A stretch of 64,000 nucleotides of DNA from Bacillus vallismortis (GTDB lineage Bacteria > Bacillota > Bacilli > Bacillales > Bacillaceae): contig NZ_CP160797.1 in NCBI RefSeq assembly GCF_040784915.1, positions 3,338,137 through 3,402,136 on the forward strand, given 5' to 3'. The notes below the pieces were generated by a model. That model did no database searches, was not told where the DNA came from, and saw only the letters and a program-made list of their open reading frames with translations. Positions 46,970 to 56,550 of the stretch are shown one piece after another. A program made the translations under genes and the position numbers. Position 1 is the first letter of the stretch. Every line of letters starts with the position of its first letter.

Positions 46970-48754
46970 TCAGACAATATATTTTTCAGCCTCAAAAACG
47001 CCCGCTGCCGCTTCGCGTTTTTTCTGAATCACGTTTTTAGGTGTTACGCGCGTCAGCTTGCGCAGAGCGGAAAGCATCATGCGGAGTGAATCTCCTTCTT
47101 CCATTGCGATGAGGGATTCCTTCGCGTGCGCTTCAATTTCGTTAAAGGCCTCCTGAACGAAAATTTCAGTATACAGCACCTTTTGCGCCGCTTTTTCTCC
47201 GCCTTGCGCGGCAATGGCCTTTTCCGTTCTCAGCACGGCTGACTCCATCGCGTACACATTGTTGACGATGTCCGCGACGTTGACGAGAATTTCCTGTTCG
47301 CGATCGATGGCTTTCCCGTATTTTTGCGCGGCGAGACCGGCGGCGAACAGCGCGATTTTTTTAGCTTGTTTGACAATATATTTCTCCTGCTCTAAAACGC
47401 CGCTGCCAGGCTCTTCAGGCATAAGCATCATGAGTTCTTCCTGCAGCGTTTGCGCTTTTTCAAATAGAGGCAGTTCGCCTTTAAGCGCTTTTTTCAGGAA
47501 GGTGCTTGGCACGATTAACCGGTTGATTTCGTTTGTCCCTTCAAAAATCCGATTGATCCTTGAATCCCTATAGGCTCTTTCCACTTCGTACTCCTGCATA
47601 AAACCGTAGCCTCCATGAATCTGCACGCCTTCATCAACGATATAATCAAGCGTCTCGGAGCCGAATACCTTATTAAGAGAGCATTCGATGGCATATTCGG
47701 CAATCGACTTGGCAATTTGGCGGCCGTCCTTGAGATCTTCGGCCGTAAACTGGCTCATATTGTCTTCAAACAGCCCGACGGTTCTGTACACAGAGCTTTC
47801 CATCGCGTACAGCCTTGATGCCATTGTCGCGATTTTTTCCTGTGTCAGCGAAAAGCCCGCAATCGGCGTTTTAAATTGGCGGCGCTGGTTCGCGTATGCC
47901 GCGGACAGCTCGATCACCCGCTTAGATGCGCCGATTGAACCAACCGCCAGCTTGTAGCGGCCGATATTTAGAATATTAAAGGCGATAACATGCCCTTTGC
48001 CGATTTCGCCAAGCAGGTTTTCCTTTGGCACTTCAGCTTGATCTAAAAGGAGGGTTCTTGTCGATGACCCTTTGATCCCCATTTTCTTTTCTTCCGGACC
48101 CGTAGATACACCCGGGAAATCTTTTTCTACAATAAAGGCTGAGAACTTTTCGCCGTCCACCTTAGCGTAAACAACAAATACATCAGCAAAGGCAGAGTTG
48201 GTAATCCACTGTTTTTCCCCGTTTAACACGTAATGCGTACCCGCTTCATTCAGCACGGCTGTTGTTTTTGCTCCAAGGGCATCAGATCCGGAGCCCGGCT
48301 CAGTCAGTGCATAAGCCGCGATCTTTTCGCCTGAAGCGAGCCCGGGCAAATATGTTTTCTTTTGTTCTTCTGACCCGAAAAAGACGATCGGCAATGATCC
48401 AATGCCGACATGCGCGCCATAAGAAAGCGAAAAGCTTCCCGCACGCGAAAATTTTTCAGTGATGAGTGCCGAGCTGATTTTATCAAGACCGAGCCCTCCG
48501 TACTCCTCTGGCACATCGGCGCCAAGAAGCCCGAGTTCGCCCGCTTTCTTTAATAGCCTGACGGAATGCTCGAATTGATGGTTTTCGATGTCATCTATAT
48601 GAGGGAGCACATCTTGCTCGATGTAGTCCTCTGTTGTTTTCGCAATCATTTTATGCTCGTCAGTGAAATCCTCCGGTGTATACATTTGATCGTATGAGAT
48701 ATCCTCGATTAAGAAACCGCCGCCTTTTTGTACTTCAGCCGCTTTTTTTGCCAT
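46970..48754 (-). CDS. fadE: Acyl-CoA dehydrogenase FadE
   Basis: 594-aa FAD enzyme for the first step of fatty-acid beta-oxidation. ACAD signatures: ALTEPGSGSDALGAKTTA, the catalytic-base region IFEGTNEINRLIV, and QIHGGYGFMQEYEVERAYRD. The extra C-terminal domain (~150 residues past 440) is typical of the long FadE/VLCAD type. Last gene of fadNAE; 14 bases after fadA. Confidence 0.95.
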   Translation of the reverse strand: MAKKAAEVQKGGGFLIEDISYDQMYTPEDFTDEHKMIAKTTEDYIEQDVLPHIDDIENHQFEHSVRLLKKAGELGLLGADVPEEYGGLGLDKISSALITEKFSRAGSFSLSYGAHVGIGSLPIVFFGSEEQKKTYLPGLASGEKIAAYALTEPGSGSDALGAKTTAVLNEAGTHYVLNGEKQWITNSAFADVFVVYAKVDGEKFSAFIVEKDFPGVSTGPEEKKMGIKGSSTRTLLLDQAEVPKENLLGEIGKGHVIAFNILNIGRYKLAVGSIGASKRVIELSAAYANQRRQFKTPIAGFSLTQEKIATMASRLYAMESSVYRTVGLFEDNMSQFTAEDLKDGRQIAKSIAEYAIECSLNKVFGSETLDYIVDEGVQIHGGYGFMQEYEVERAYRDSRINRIFEGTNEINRLIVPSTFLKKALKGELPLFEKAQTLQEELMMLMPEEPGSGVLEQEKYIVKQAKKIALFAAGLAAQKYGKAIDREQEILVNVADIVNNVYAMESAVLRTEKAIAAQGGEKAAQKVLYTEIFVQEAFNEIEAHAKESLIAMEEGDSLRMMLSALRKLTRVTPKNVIQKKREAAAGVFEAEKYIV

Positions 48755-48768
48755 TTATTTTTCCCCCT

Positions 48769-49944
48769 TTAGCATAATTCAAATACACCGGCCGCTCCCA
48801 TCCCGCCGCCGATACACATTGTGACGACTCCAAATTGCTCGTTTCTCCGTTTCATTTCATGAATCAGTGAGAGTGTAAGCTTTGTTCCCGTACAGCCAAG
48901 CGGGTGTCCAAGCGCGATTGCGCCCCCGTTGACATTCACTTTTTCTTCGTCAATGCCGAGTTCTCTGATGACTTGAATGGCTTGTGATGCAAAAGCTTCG
49001 TTCAGTTCAAACAAGCCGATGTCCTGCAGTTGAAGCCCGGCTAGCTTTAAAGCACGCGGAATGGCTTCCACCGGCCCGATGCCCATCACTTCCGGAGGCA
49101 CGCCGCCTACTGCAAAGGAACGGAATTTCACAAGCGGCGCCAAACCCAACGCATCCGCTTTTTCCCGATCCATCAGCATAACTGCCGCCGCTCCGTCACT
49201 CGTCTGCGAGGAGTTGCCCGCAGTAACCGTTCCATCAACGGAAAAAGCCGGGCGCAATGTCGATAAAATGTCTGTCGTCGTTTTCGGGCGAACGCCTTCA
49301 TCTTGGGAAAAGACAAACTGTTTTTCCCGCGGCTTATGGTTGTCTCCGACTTCTGTCACCGTCACTTCGACGGGCACAATCTCATCTTTAAATTTCCCCT
49401 CTGCAAGGGCTTTGGCCGCGTTCTGGTGGCTGCGAACGGCAAACACATCCTGATCCTCGCGGGAAACGCCGTATTTTTTCGCGACCTGCTCGGCTGTGTG
49501 GCCCATGCTCATGTAATACTCCGGCGCCTTTTCTGCCAATGCGAGGTTCGGACGGGTCACATGCCCCATCATCGGTACCTGCGACATCGATTCTGCTCCG
49601 CCGGCGATCGCTGTATCGTAGGCACCGAGCATAATTTTTTCTGCCGCATATGCGATGGTCTGAAGGCCTGAAGAGCAGTAGCGATTGACTGTGACCGCCG
49701 GGACCGTGTACGGCAGCCCCGCAAGCGCGCCGATATTTCTGGCCATATTAAGCCCCTGTTCCGCTTCAGGTGTCGCACAGCCGATAATCAAGTCGTCAAT
49801 ATTGCCTTCGTAGCCGCCTGCCCGTTTCAGTGTTTCTTTTACGCAAATCGCTCCCAAATCATCCGGGCGAACGGTGGCCAACGATCCTTTCTTTGCTTTC
49901 CCAACCGGTGTTCTTGCACCTGACACAATGACTGCCTCTTTCAT
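48769..49944 (-). CDS. fadA: 3-ketoacyl-CoA thiolase FadA
   Basis: 391-aa thiolase. Nucleophile Cys in VNRYCSSGLQTIAYA (about residue 89), the His of NGGAIALGHPLGCTG and the second Cys in VTMCIGGGMGAAGVFE are present. Cleaves 3-ketoacyl-CoA with CoA. GGAGGGAG precedes ATG, 10 bases after fadN. Confidence 0.96.
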   Translation of the reverse strand: MKEAVIVSGARTPVGKAKKGSLATVRPDDLGAICVKETLKRAGGYEGNIDDLIIGCATPEAEQGLNMARNIGALAGLPYTVPAVTVNRYCSSGLQTIAYAAEKIMLGAYDTAIAGGAESMSQVPMMGHVTRPNLALAEKAPEYYMSMGHTAEQVAKKYGVSREDQDVFAVRSHQNAAKALAEGKFKDEIVPVEVTVTEVGDNHKPREKQFVFSQDEGVRPKTTTDILSTLRPAFSVDGTVTAGNSSQTSDGAAAVMLMDREKADALGLAPLVKFRSFAVGGVPPEVMGIGPVEAIPRALKLAGLQLQDIGLFELNEAFASQAIQVIRELGIDEEKVNVNGGAIALGHPLGCTGTKLTLSLIHEMKRRNEQFGVVTMCIGGGMGAAGVFELC

Positions 49945-49954
49945 AAGCTCCCTC

Positions 49955-52324
49955 CTAATTCCGTAAAGGTTTACCTTTCACAAGCATATGCTGCATTCTC
50001 GCTTGAGATTTCGCCTCTCCTGCCAAACTCAAAAACGCTTCTCTCTCGATCTCCAATAAATATTCTTCATCAACCTCTGTACCGAACGGCACATGGCCGC
50101 CGGCAATGACATAAGCAAGTTTTTTCGCGATCTTGAAATCATGCTCTGATATATAACCGGACAGCTTCATTTGCTCCGCGCCAAGCAAGAGTGCCGCATA
50201 ACCGGTTTCTCCCGCCACCTTGACCTTTTCTTTTACAGGCGGCCGCCAGCCTGTATCGTATAAAGATGCGGCAAGCTGCTTCGCATCGTACAGCAGGTGG
50301 TCCTGATTCACGCTGATGGGATCCGCTTCTTTTAAGATGGTCATCTCACGAGCCTCTTGGGCGGAAGCGGACACTTTCGCCATCGCAATCGTTTCAAATG
50401 TTTTCATTGCCGCATTCATCGGATCAGGTGCGCGGCGGAGATGGTTGATGTACAGCTCTTTGTTTCCTCCTCCGCCCGGGATGAGTCCGACGCCGGATTC
50501 CACAAGCCCCATATAGGTTTCGCTTGCTGCTTGAATGCGCGCCGCCGGCAGGCATACTTCGGTTCCTCCGCCGAGCGTCATGCCAAATGGAGCGGCGACA
50601 ACCGGTTTCGCACTGTATTTGATCTTCATCATCGTCTCCTGGAAACGGCGTATCACGAAATCGACTTCCAGAAAATTGTCATCTTGAACTTCCATTAAGA
50701 TCATGCCAAGATTGGCGCCAACGCAGAAATTTTTCCCTTGGTTGCCGATGACAAGGCCTTTGTAGTTCCGCTCTGTTTCCTCTAATGCTTTGTTGATCAT
50801 TTGAATGATATCGAGGCCGATCGCATTGCTTTTTGAATGAAACTCAAGGAGGGCCACATCATCTCCAAGGTCGATCAGGCTTGCTCCGCTGTTTTTCGCA
50901 ATCACGCCGTTTGTTTCCTTGAGCGTTTGTAAATGAATTCGTTTTTTGTTTTCTTTCACAGCTCTATATTCGCCGCGGTCATAATAAAATACCGTTCCAT
51001 TTTCTCTGATGTAGAAGGTTTCATTTCCTTTGTCCAGCATGTCTTTGATCCAGTCAGGCATTTTCGCTCCAAGCTGTTCAAGCTTTTCCGCCGACTGCCT
51101 GAGGCCGATGGCGTCCCACATCTCGAACGGGCCCAGCTCCCAGCCGAATCCCCACTTCATGGCTTGGTCAATCGCATGAATATCATCGGCAATCTCCCCA
51201 AGCAGTTCGGCTGAGTAAAGCAGCGTTTGAGATGTGATTTTCCACAGCAGTCTGCCAGCTCTGTCATCCGAGTAAATAAGCGCTTTCATTTTGGCTTTTG
51301 TTCCTTTTGCCTGTTTTGCCGCTTCTAGTGACGCTGTTTTCATTTTTGTCCGTTCGCCATAAGTAAGCGTCACTGGGTCAAGCTCATAAATCGTTTTTCC
51401 TTCTTTTTTATAAAAGCCTTGGCCGGCCTTGCTTCCGATCCACCCTTGTTGCAGCATATCGTTCATGAAACCCGGCAGGCGGAATACTTCTTTCTCGTCT
51501 CCGTCCGCTTTGTCGTACACATTTCGGGCGACGTGGGCGAATGTATCGAGTCCGACAACATCAAGCGTTCTGAAGGTTGCGCTTTTCGGTCTGCCGATCA
51601 GCGGACCTGTGACCGAATCGACTTCCCCTACCTGATAGCCGCCTTTCAGCATTTCTTGGACTGTGACGAGAAGCCCGTACGTTCCAATGCGGTTTGCGAT
51701 AAAGTTCGGTGTGTCTTTTGCTGTGACGACGCCTTTACCAAGGACATTTTCACCGAAGGCTGTCATAAACTTTAAAATATCAGGGTTCGTTTCCTTAATC
51801 GGAATGACCTCTAGCAGCTTTAAATAGCGAGCGGGATTAAAAAAGTGTGTTCCGAGAAAATGGGCTTTAAAATCATCCGACCGTCCTTCAGCCATCTCCT
51901 GTACTGATATGCCGGAGGTGTTGCTTGAGACGATGCTGCCAGGCTTTCGATGTTCATCTACAAGAGCGAATATTTGCTTTTTGACTTCAAGGTTTTCGAC
52001 AACGACCTCAATAATCCAATCTGCTTCTTTCAGCTTTGCTGCATCATCCTCCAGATTGCCAGGTGTGATATAGGAGGTATTTTCCGCTGATGTGAGAGGA
52101 GCGGGCTTTTGTTTCAGCAGTTTTTTCATCGCCTGCCGGCTCAGCCTGCTGCGCACCTCCGAACTGTCCTTCGTCAGCCCCTTTTTTTCCTCTTCCTTTG
52201 TCAAATCGTTCGGCACAATATCAAGCAGCAGGACAGGAATGCCGATATTAGCCAAATGCGCAGCAATCCCGGAACCCATTACCCCCGATCCTAAAACGGC
52301 TGCCTTCCGAATGTGTTTGTGCAT
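49955..52324 (-). CDS. fadN: Bifunctional 3-hydroxyacyl-CoA dehydrogenase/enoyl-CoA hydratase FadN
   Basis: 789 aa. N-terminal NAD-binding AAVLGSGVMGSGIAAHLANIG and HFFNPARYLKLLEVIP (dehydrogenase), then a helical domain, then a C-terminal crotonase domain (GLVIGNQGKNFCVGANLGMIL and MTLGGGTEVCLPAARI). This order is the reverse of E. coli FadB. GGGGGA lies six bases before ATG at 52324. First gene of the operon, with a FadR box just upstream. Confidence 0.95.
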   Translation of the reverse strand: MHKHIRKAAVLGSGVMGSGIAAHLANIGIPVLLLDIVPNDLTKEEEKKGLTKDSSEVRSRLSRQAMKKLLKQKPAPLTSAENTSYITPGNLEDDAAKLKEADWIIEVVVENLEVKKQIFALVDEHRKPGSIVSSNTSGISVQEMAEGRSDDFKAHFLGTHFFNPARYLKLLEVIPIKETNPDILKFMTAFGENVLGKGVVTAKDTPNFIANRIGTYGLLVTVQEMLKGGYQVGEVDSVTGPLIGRPKSATFRTLDVVGLDTFAHVARNVYDKADGDEKEVFRLPGFMNDMLQQGWIGSKAGQGFYKKEGKTIYELDPVTLTYGERTKMKTASLEAAKQAKGTKAKMKALIYSDDRAGRLLWKITSQTLLYSAELLGEIADDIHAIDQAMKWGFGWELGPFEMWDAIGLRQSAEKLEQLGAKMPDWIKDMLDKGNETFYIRENGTVFYYDRGEYRAVKENKKRIHLQTLKETNGVIAKNSGASLIDLGDDVALLEFHSKSNAIGLDIIQMINKALEETERNYKGLVIGNQGKNFCVGANLGMILMEVQDDNFLEVDFVIRRFQETMMKIKYSAKPVVAAPFGMTLGGGTEVCLPAARIQAASETYMGLVESGVGLIPGGGGNKELYINHLRRAPDPMNAAMKTFETIAMAKVSASAQEAREMTILKEADPISVNQDHLLYDAKQLAASLYDTGWRPPVKEKVKVAGETGYAALLLGAEQMKLSGYISEHDFKIAKKLAYVIAGGHVPFGTEVDEEYLLEIEREAFLSLAGEAKSQARMQHMLVKGKPLRN

Positions 52325-52344
52325 GAGATATCCCCCTTGAACAT

Positions 52345-52362
52345 TGAATGAATAATCATTCA
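52345..52362 (-). promoter_or_regulatory. FadR (YsiA) operator of fadNAE
   Basis: TGAATGAATAATCATTCA fits the Bacillus FadR consensus TGAATGAnTAnTCATTCA completely, 21 bases before the fadN start. Long-chain acyl-CoA releases FadR in B. subtilis. Confidence 0.9.
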
Positions 52363-52498
52363 TTTTTTGAACAAAAAAAATGAAACCCGTTTCTTCTTTC
52401 ATCTTAAAAGATTTTCGCTTCGACTTCAATAGCTAATTTGTTATTTTTTTGCATGAAGCTTATAAAAGACGGGCAACTTAAACCCGGAGGTGAAGGGA

Positions 52499-52645
52499 AT
52501 GGTGCGAGAGAAAAAAGATCCGTCTTCAGCGGCAGTCAGCGCGGCGAGCGTGAAAGGTGATGCCGGTCCGACTCAGCATTACGGCGGCGGAAAACGGACA
52601 AGTCAAAATCAGCAATATAAAAAACATAACATGGAACAATCATGA
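52499..52645 (+). CDS. yuzL: YuzL-family small protein
   Basis: 48-aa very hydrophilic protein (MVREKKDPSSAAVSAASVKG, then GPTQHYGGGKR, ending KKHNMEQS). Ala/Ser/Lys-rich composition resembles small acid-soluble spore proteins, but the function is unknown. GGAGGTGA precedes the ATG. It lies between fadN and the convergent fadM. Confidence 0.82.
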   Translation: MVREKKDPSSAAVSAASVKGDAGPTQHYGGGKRTSQNQQYKKHNMEQS

Positions 52646-52669
52646 CGCAGCTGCTTCCCGCGGCTGCTT

Positions 52670-53578
52670 TCATTTTTTCAAAATTCCTTTCAGCACAAAC
52701 ACTGCATTGGCAGGCCGTTCGCCAATTCTTCTCATAAAGTAGCTGAACCAGTCCGTTCCATATGGGACATACACTCGCATTCTGTACCCTTCCTTAGCCA
52801 GTTCCTTCTGCCGCTCCAGCCTGATGCCATATAGCATTTGAAACTCAAATTGTGACGCTGGGATCTGATGTTCACCCACGAACTGTTTTGTAAACGCAAT
52901 GATGTCATCATCATGTGTGGCGACAGCCGTGTAGTTCCCGCTTAACAGCTGCAGTTTTATTAAACTCTGAAAATGAAGGTCTGTTCCTTTTTTGTCAGGG
53001 AATGCCACAGCCGCAGATTCTTTATAAGCGCCTTTCACAAGTCTGAGATTCGGCTTTAAGTCATGCATATTTCTGATATCTTCTGCCGCCCGGTACAAAT
53101 AGGCCTGAATCACCGTGCCGAGCATTTCAAATTCCTGTTTGCATTGCCTGTAGATAGCGAGTGTCTGTTCATAATGAGAATAGTCTTCCATATCAATCGT
53201 CACAGCAACACCATATTGCCTCGCAGCGGATAGAATGGCACGCAAATGAGAAAGGGCAAGTTCTTCTGAAAGATCAAGCCCGATTGAAGTCAGCTTGAGT
53301 GAAAGCTCTGAGTCCAATTGATGCTGGGCAATGGCTTGAATGGCTTTCTTGCATTCCTCTGCGACTTGCTTCGCTTCTTTTTCTGACGCTGCATACTCGC
53401 CTAAATAATCAATTGTTGCGCACAAACCGGATCTATTTAGCCTTTTGACAGCCTTAACCGCCGATTCAATTGTATCCCCCGCGACAAACCTTCGTGCTCC
53501 AAGCCGCGGCCCGTATGCTTTTGCGAACTTGGTAAGTGCTTTATTTTGAGATAAGAATAAAAATATATGTCTCAACAT
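52670..53578 (-). CDS. fadM: Proline dehydrogenase-family protein FadM (YusM)
   Basis: 302-aa FAD-binding PRODH barrel: CATIDYLGEYA, VTIDMEDYSHYEQTLAIY, RLVKGAYKESAAVAFPDK and C-terminal YVPYGTDWFSYFMRRIGERP, with the paired arginines that hold proline carboxylate. The name reflects the neighbouring fad genes; proline oxidation is what the motifs suggest. ATG at 53578 follows GGAGGGA. Confidence 0.88.
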   Translation of the reverse strand: MLRHIFLFLSQNKALTKFAKAYGPRLGARRFVAGDTIESAVKAVKRLNRSGLCATIDYLGEYAASEKEAKQVAEECKKAIQAIAQHQLDSELSLKLTSIGLDLSEELALSHLRAILSAARQYGVAVTIDMEDYSHYEQTLAIYRQCKQEFEMLGTVIQAYLYRAAEDIRNMHDLKPNLRLVKGAYKESAAVAFPDKKGTDLHFQSLIKLQLLSGNYTAVATHDDDIIAFTKQFVGEHQIPASQFEFQMLYGIRLERQKELAKEGYRMRVYVPYGTDWFSYFMRRIGERPANAVFVLKGILKK

Positions 53579-53673
53579 CCGACTCCCTCCTGCCGCCATT
53601 TTCAAAACACCTGCATATAACTCCCGGACTAAAGGAAACTATATATTGAACAGAAAACCAAAGGAGGATCACA

Positions 53674-53919
53674 ATGGATAATCAGCAGCAATCACAAATG
53701 CCGCCTTCCGTTATTTCGACAAAAGATCATTTGTATCTGAATGACATGCTGAACTGGAATTTGCTCGCGATGAAAAAAGCGCATTTCATGGCGCAAAAGT
53801 GCCAGGATCAATCGTTAAAACAAGAACTCGACCGCGTCGGACACATGCATCATGACCACTATCAAAGAATATTAAAGCACCTGCAGCCAGGCCAACAGCG
53901 GTCCGGCTACATCCAATAA
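53674..53919 (+). CDS. CotF-like N-terminal protein, small
   Basis: 81 aa, Gln-rich ends around a helical core ISTKDHLYLNDMLNWNLLAMKKAHFMAQKCQD and HMHHDHYQRILKHL. Resembles the first half of CotF-type spore-coat proteins. AAAGGAGGA precedes the ATG. Followed 12 bases later by a second coat-F-like gene, so the pair may be a split version of one coat protein. Confidence 0.75.
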   Translation: MDNQQQSQMPPSVISTKDHLYLNDMLNWNLLAMKKAHFMAQKCQDQSLKQELDRVGHMHHDHYQRILKHLQPGQQRSGYIQ

Positions 53920-53931
53920 GGAGGCGCCAGA

Positions 53932-54264
53932 ATGAATCAGCAAAATCAGAAAATCAGCAACCCGGAGACACCTGTACCGACAACTTCGGAGATGAATGAC
54001 AGAGATTTCGTCAACGAACTGCTGACAACAGAAAAATATATGACAACTGCGTATTGTACAGCCTTGAACGAATTCAGCCATGAGTCTCTCTATCAGGATA
54101 TTCAAACCATTTTTGATGAGTCACAAAAAACGCAAAGAAAACTGTATGACCTCATGTTCCAATATGGATGGTATTCTGTCGAAGCGGAGGATGCCCAAAA
54201 GCTGCAGCAGTCCTACCAAAAATTCCAGCAGACCATTCAGCAGCAATCTCCTTATCAGCAATAA
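53932..54264 (+). CDS. yusN: Coat-F domain protein YusN
   Basis: 110 aa with a coat-F helix pair: MNDRDFVNELLTTEKYMTTAYCTALNEFSHESL and TQRKLYDLMFQYGWYSVEAEDAQ; Gln-rich tail. Probable spore-coat component. AAGGAGG precedes ATG. Gene-symbol assignment between this and the preceding gene is from memory and less certain than the family. Confidence 0.75.
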   Translation: MNQQNQKISNPETPVPTTSEMNDRDFVNELLTTEKYMTTAYCTALNEFSHESLYQDIQTIFDESQKTQRKLYDLMFQYGWYSVEAEDAQKLQQSYQKFQQTIQQQSPYQQ

Positions 54265-54275
54265 AATACATGAGC

Positions 54276-54317
54276 AAAAAGGATACGATGTGTTTCAGGG
54301 CATCGATCCTTTTTTTA
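54276..54317 (+). terminator. Terminator after yusN
   Basis: AAAAAGGATACGATG-loop-CATCGATCCTTTTTTT, 12 bases after the stop. Confidence 0.8.
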
Positions 54318-54328
54318 TGTGAAATTAG

Positions 54329-54394
54329 TTGACTTTTTATTAACGCTTATTTATATTTAATATATATTAATTATTTTACTATCTTAAATATAAA
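54329..54394 (+). promoter_or_regulatory. yusOP promoter with MarR-type operator
   Basis: TTGACT (54329-54334), 17 bases, TATATT (54352-54357). An exact 11-base inverted repeat TTTATATTTAA (54350-54360) / TTAAATATAAA (54384-54394) overlaps the -10 and start region, ideally placed for repression by YusO. Confidence 0.7.
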
Positions 54395-54424
54395 TACAGT
54401 TTATGCAATAGAGGGGAAATGAAC

Positions 54425-54865
54425 ATGAAGAGTGCGGATCAGTTAATGTCCGATATTCAATTATCACTTCAGGCGCTCTTTCAAAAGATACAGCCTGAAA
54501 TGCTGGAAAGCATGGAGAAACAAGGAATTACCCCAGCGCAGCTGTTTGTGCTGGCCAGCTTAAAAAAACACGGCAGCCTCAAAATTTCTGAAATCGCCGA
54601 GCGGATGGAGGTCAAGCCAAGCGCTGTGACGTTAATGGCAGATCGCCTTGAACAAAAAAATCTCATCACCAGAACACACAACACAAAAGACAGGCGAGTG
54701 ATTGACATCAGTCTGACTGATGAAGGAGACGGAAAGTTCGAGGAGGTTTTGGCAGGCAGAAAAGCCATTATGGCGCGATACCTTTCCTTCTTGACGGAGG
54801 AGGAAATGCTTCAGGCGGCGCGTATTACAGAAAAGCTCGCACAGGCTGCAGCGGAAACGGATTGA
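54425..54865 (+). CDS. yusO: MarR-family regulator YusO
   Basis: 146 aa from ATG at 54425 (two residues more from 54419). MarR winged helix: LFVLASLKKHGSLKISEIAERMEVKPSAVTLMADRLEQ and NTKDRRVIDISLTDEG. Probably represses yusOP and responds to a toxic compound. The frame ends at GATTGA; without one T it would run on 8 further codons to a TGA overlapping the next ribosome site, as I recall for strain 168, so the tail may be shortened by a base insertion. Confidence 0.87.
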   Translation: MKSADQLMSDIQLSLQALFQKIQPEMLESMEKQGITPAQLFVLASLKKHGSLKISEIAERMEVKPSAVTLMADRLEQKNLITRTHNTKDRRVIDISLTDEGDGKFEEVLAGRKAIMARYLSFLTEEEMLQAARITEKLAQAAAETD

Positions 54866-54897
54866 AAAGCAAAACATGAAAAGAGGAAACGGATGAA

Positions 54898-56514
54898 ATG
54901 AGTAATGAAGGCAAACAATCAAAACGGACGTTATTAATCACAGGCTTAATTATTGCCATGTTTTTTTCAGCTCTTGACGGTACCATTGTCGGAACGGCCA
55001 TGCCGAAAATTGTCGGTGATCTGGGCGGTTTGAGCATGATGACCTGGCTGACAACTGCATATTTGTTAACATCAACAACTGTCGTTCCGATTGCCGGTAA
55101 ACTGGCCGATTTATTGGGACGGCGTATTGTCTATGTATCAGGTTTGATTATTTTTATGGCAGCTTCCGCTTTGTGCGGAATGGCCAACAATATGACAGAA
55201 TTGATTATTTTCCGCGGACTGCAGGGAATCGGCGGAGGCATTATGATGCCGATGGCGATGATTGTCATCGGTGACTTGTTCACTGGAAAACAGCGCGCTA
55301 AATTCCAAGGGGTCTTTGGCGCGATTTACGGGCTGGCTTCAGTGATTGGACCGCAAATCGGCGGTTGGATTGTAGACTCGCTAAACTGGAAATGGGTTTT
55401 CTATATTAACCTTCCAGTCGGAATTATTGCGGTTATTTTTATTGCCAGAGGGTTGCAGGGCCGCCAGCAGACTGGTCCGATCAACTTCGATATCGCTGGG
55501 ATTTTCACGATGATAGTCGGGATTGTCAGCCTCCTTCTCGCCTTAAGTTTTGGCGGAAAAGATTACGCGTGGGGTTCATGGCAGATTCTTGGCTTGTTCG
55601 CACTCGCGCTGATCGGCATTGTCAGCTTTATTATCGTAGAATCAAAAGCAAAAGAGCCGATCCTGCCAATGTATCTATTTAAAAACAGAACGTTTACATT
55701 TTTAAACTTGATCGGTTTCTTTATGAGTATCGGCATGTTTGGTGCAATTACATTTGTTCCTTTCTTTATGCAGGGAATTGTCGGTGTAAGCGCGTCTGAA
55801 TCAGGCACGATTATGACACCGATGATGATCTCAATGATTATTACAAGTATTATCGGCGGCCAGCTGGTTTTCAAAATCGGCATTAAACCGCAAATCATTA
55901 CAGGCATGCTGATTATGGCCGGAGGATTCCTGCTGTTAACGACTTTGGGTCTTGATACGAGCAAGCTTGTCGCTACATCGTATATGGCGATTATTGGTCT
56001 GGGAATGGGTCTGGTTATGCCGATTCTGACACTGGCTTTACAGGAAAGCTTTTCGAAAGAAGAGCTTGGGGTTGTCACATCATCCAGCCAATTCTTCCGT
56101 TCTATCGGAGGAACATTCGGCATTACCATGCTTGGAACTGTAATGAATGCGAGATCAGGAAACTTATTAACAGATAAACTGGTGCCATATTTAGACTCAC
56201 TTCCGGCACAGGCAAGCTCATTTGCCAACCAGCTAAAGAGTATGATTGATACAAATCCGCAAGGGCTGCTGCAATCACTGTTCAGTCCGGACGCATTGAA
56301 ACAAATCCCTGCGGCTTTCTCATCCCATATTATGCCGATTTTAAAAACATCGTTGATGGATTCGCTCCACAGCGTGTTTTATACAGGCCTGATCTTTATC
56401 GCAGTCGGAGCCGTATTTACCTTATTCTTAAAACCTATCAAGCTATCGAATAAGAAAACGGATGAACAAGTAAAAGAGAAAGCGGCACAAGCCGTTGAAT
56501 CACCTTCACATTAA
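54898..56514 (+). CDS. yusP: MFS drug:H+ antiporter (DHA2, 14 helices) YusP
   Basis: 538-aa efflux pump with 14 predicted helices. Motif FSALDGTIVGTAMPKIVGDL (helix 1) and motif A KLADLLGRRIVYVSGL are DHA2/QacA hallmarks; motif C GVFGAIYGLASVIGPQIGGW follows. Exports toxic cationic or hydrophobic compounds; substrates unknown. Downstream of its likely repressor yusO. Confidence 0.92.
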   Translation: MSNEGKQSKRTLLITGLIIAMFFSALDGTIVGTAMPKIVGDLGGLSMMTWLTTAYLLTSTTVVPIAGKLADLLGRRIVYVSGLIIFMAASALCGMANNMTELIIFRGLQGIGGGIMMPMAMIVIGDLFTGKQRAKFQGVFGAIYGLASVIGPQIGGWIVDSLNWKWVFYINLPVGIIAVIFIARGLQGRQQTGPINFDIAGIFTMIVGIVSLLLALSFGGKDYAWGSWQILGLFALALIGIVSFIIVESKAKEPILPMYLFKNRTFTFLNLIGFFMSIGMFGAITFVPFFMQGIVGVSASESGTIMTPMMISMIITSIIGGQLVFKIGIKPQIITGMLIMAGGFLLLTTLGLDTSKLVATSYMAIIGLGMGLVMPILTLALQESFSKEELGVVTSSSQFFRSIGGTFGITMLGTVMNARSGNLLTDKLVPYLDSLPAQASSFANQLKSMIDTNPQGLLQSLFSPDALKQIPAAFSSHIMPILKTSLMDSLHSVFYTGLIFIAVGAVFTLFLKPIKLSNKKTDEQVKEKAAQAVESPSH

Positions 56515-56521
56515 TAGAGCG

Positions 56522-56550
56522 CCCCGCGGGTCCAACCCGCGGGGTTTTTT
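56522..56550. terminator. Terminator between yusP and yusQ
   Basis: CCCCGCGGG-TCCAA-CCCGCGGGG with a six-T run, between convergent genes; overlaps the yusQ stop at 56549. Confidence 0.88.
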
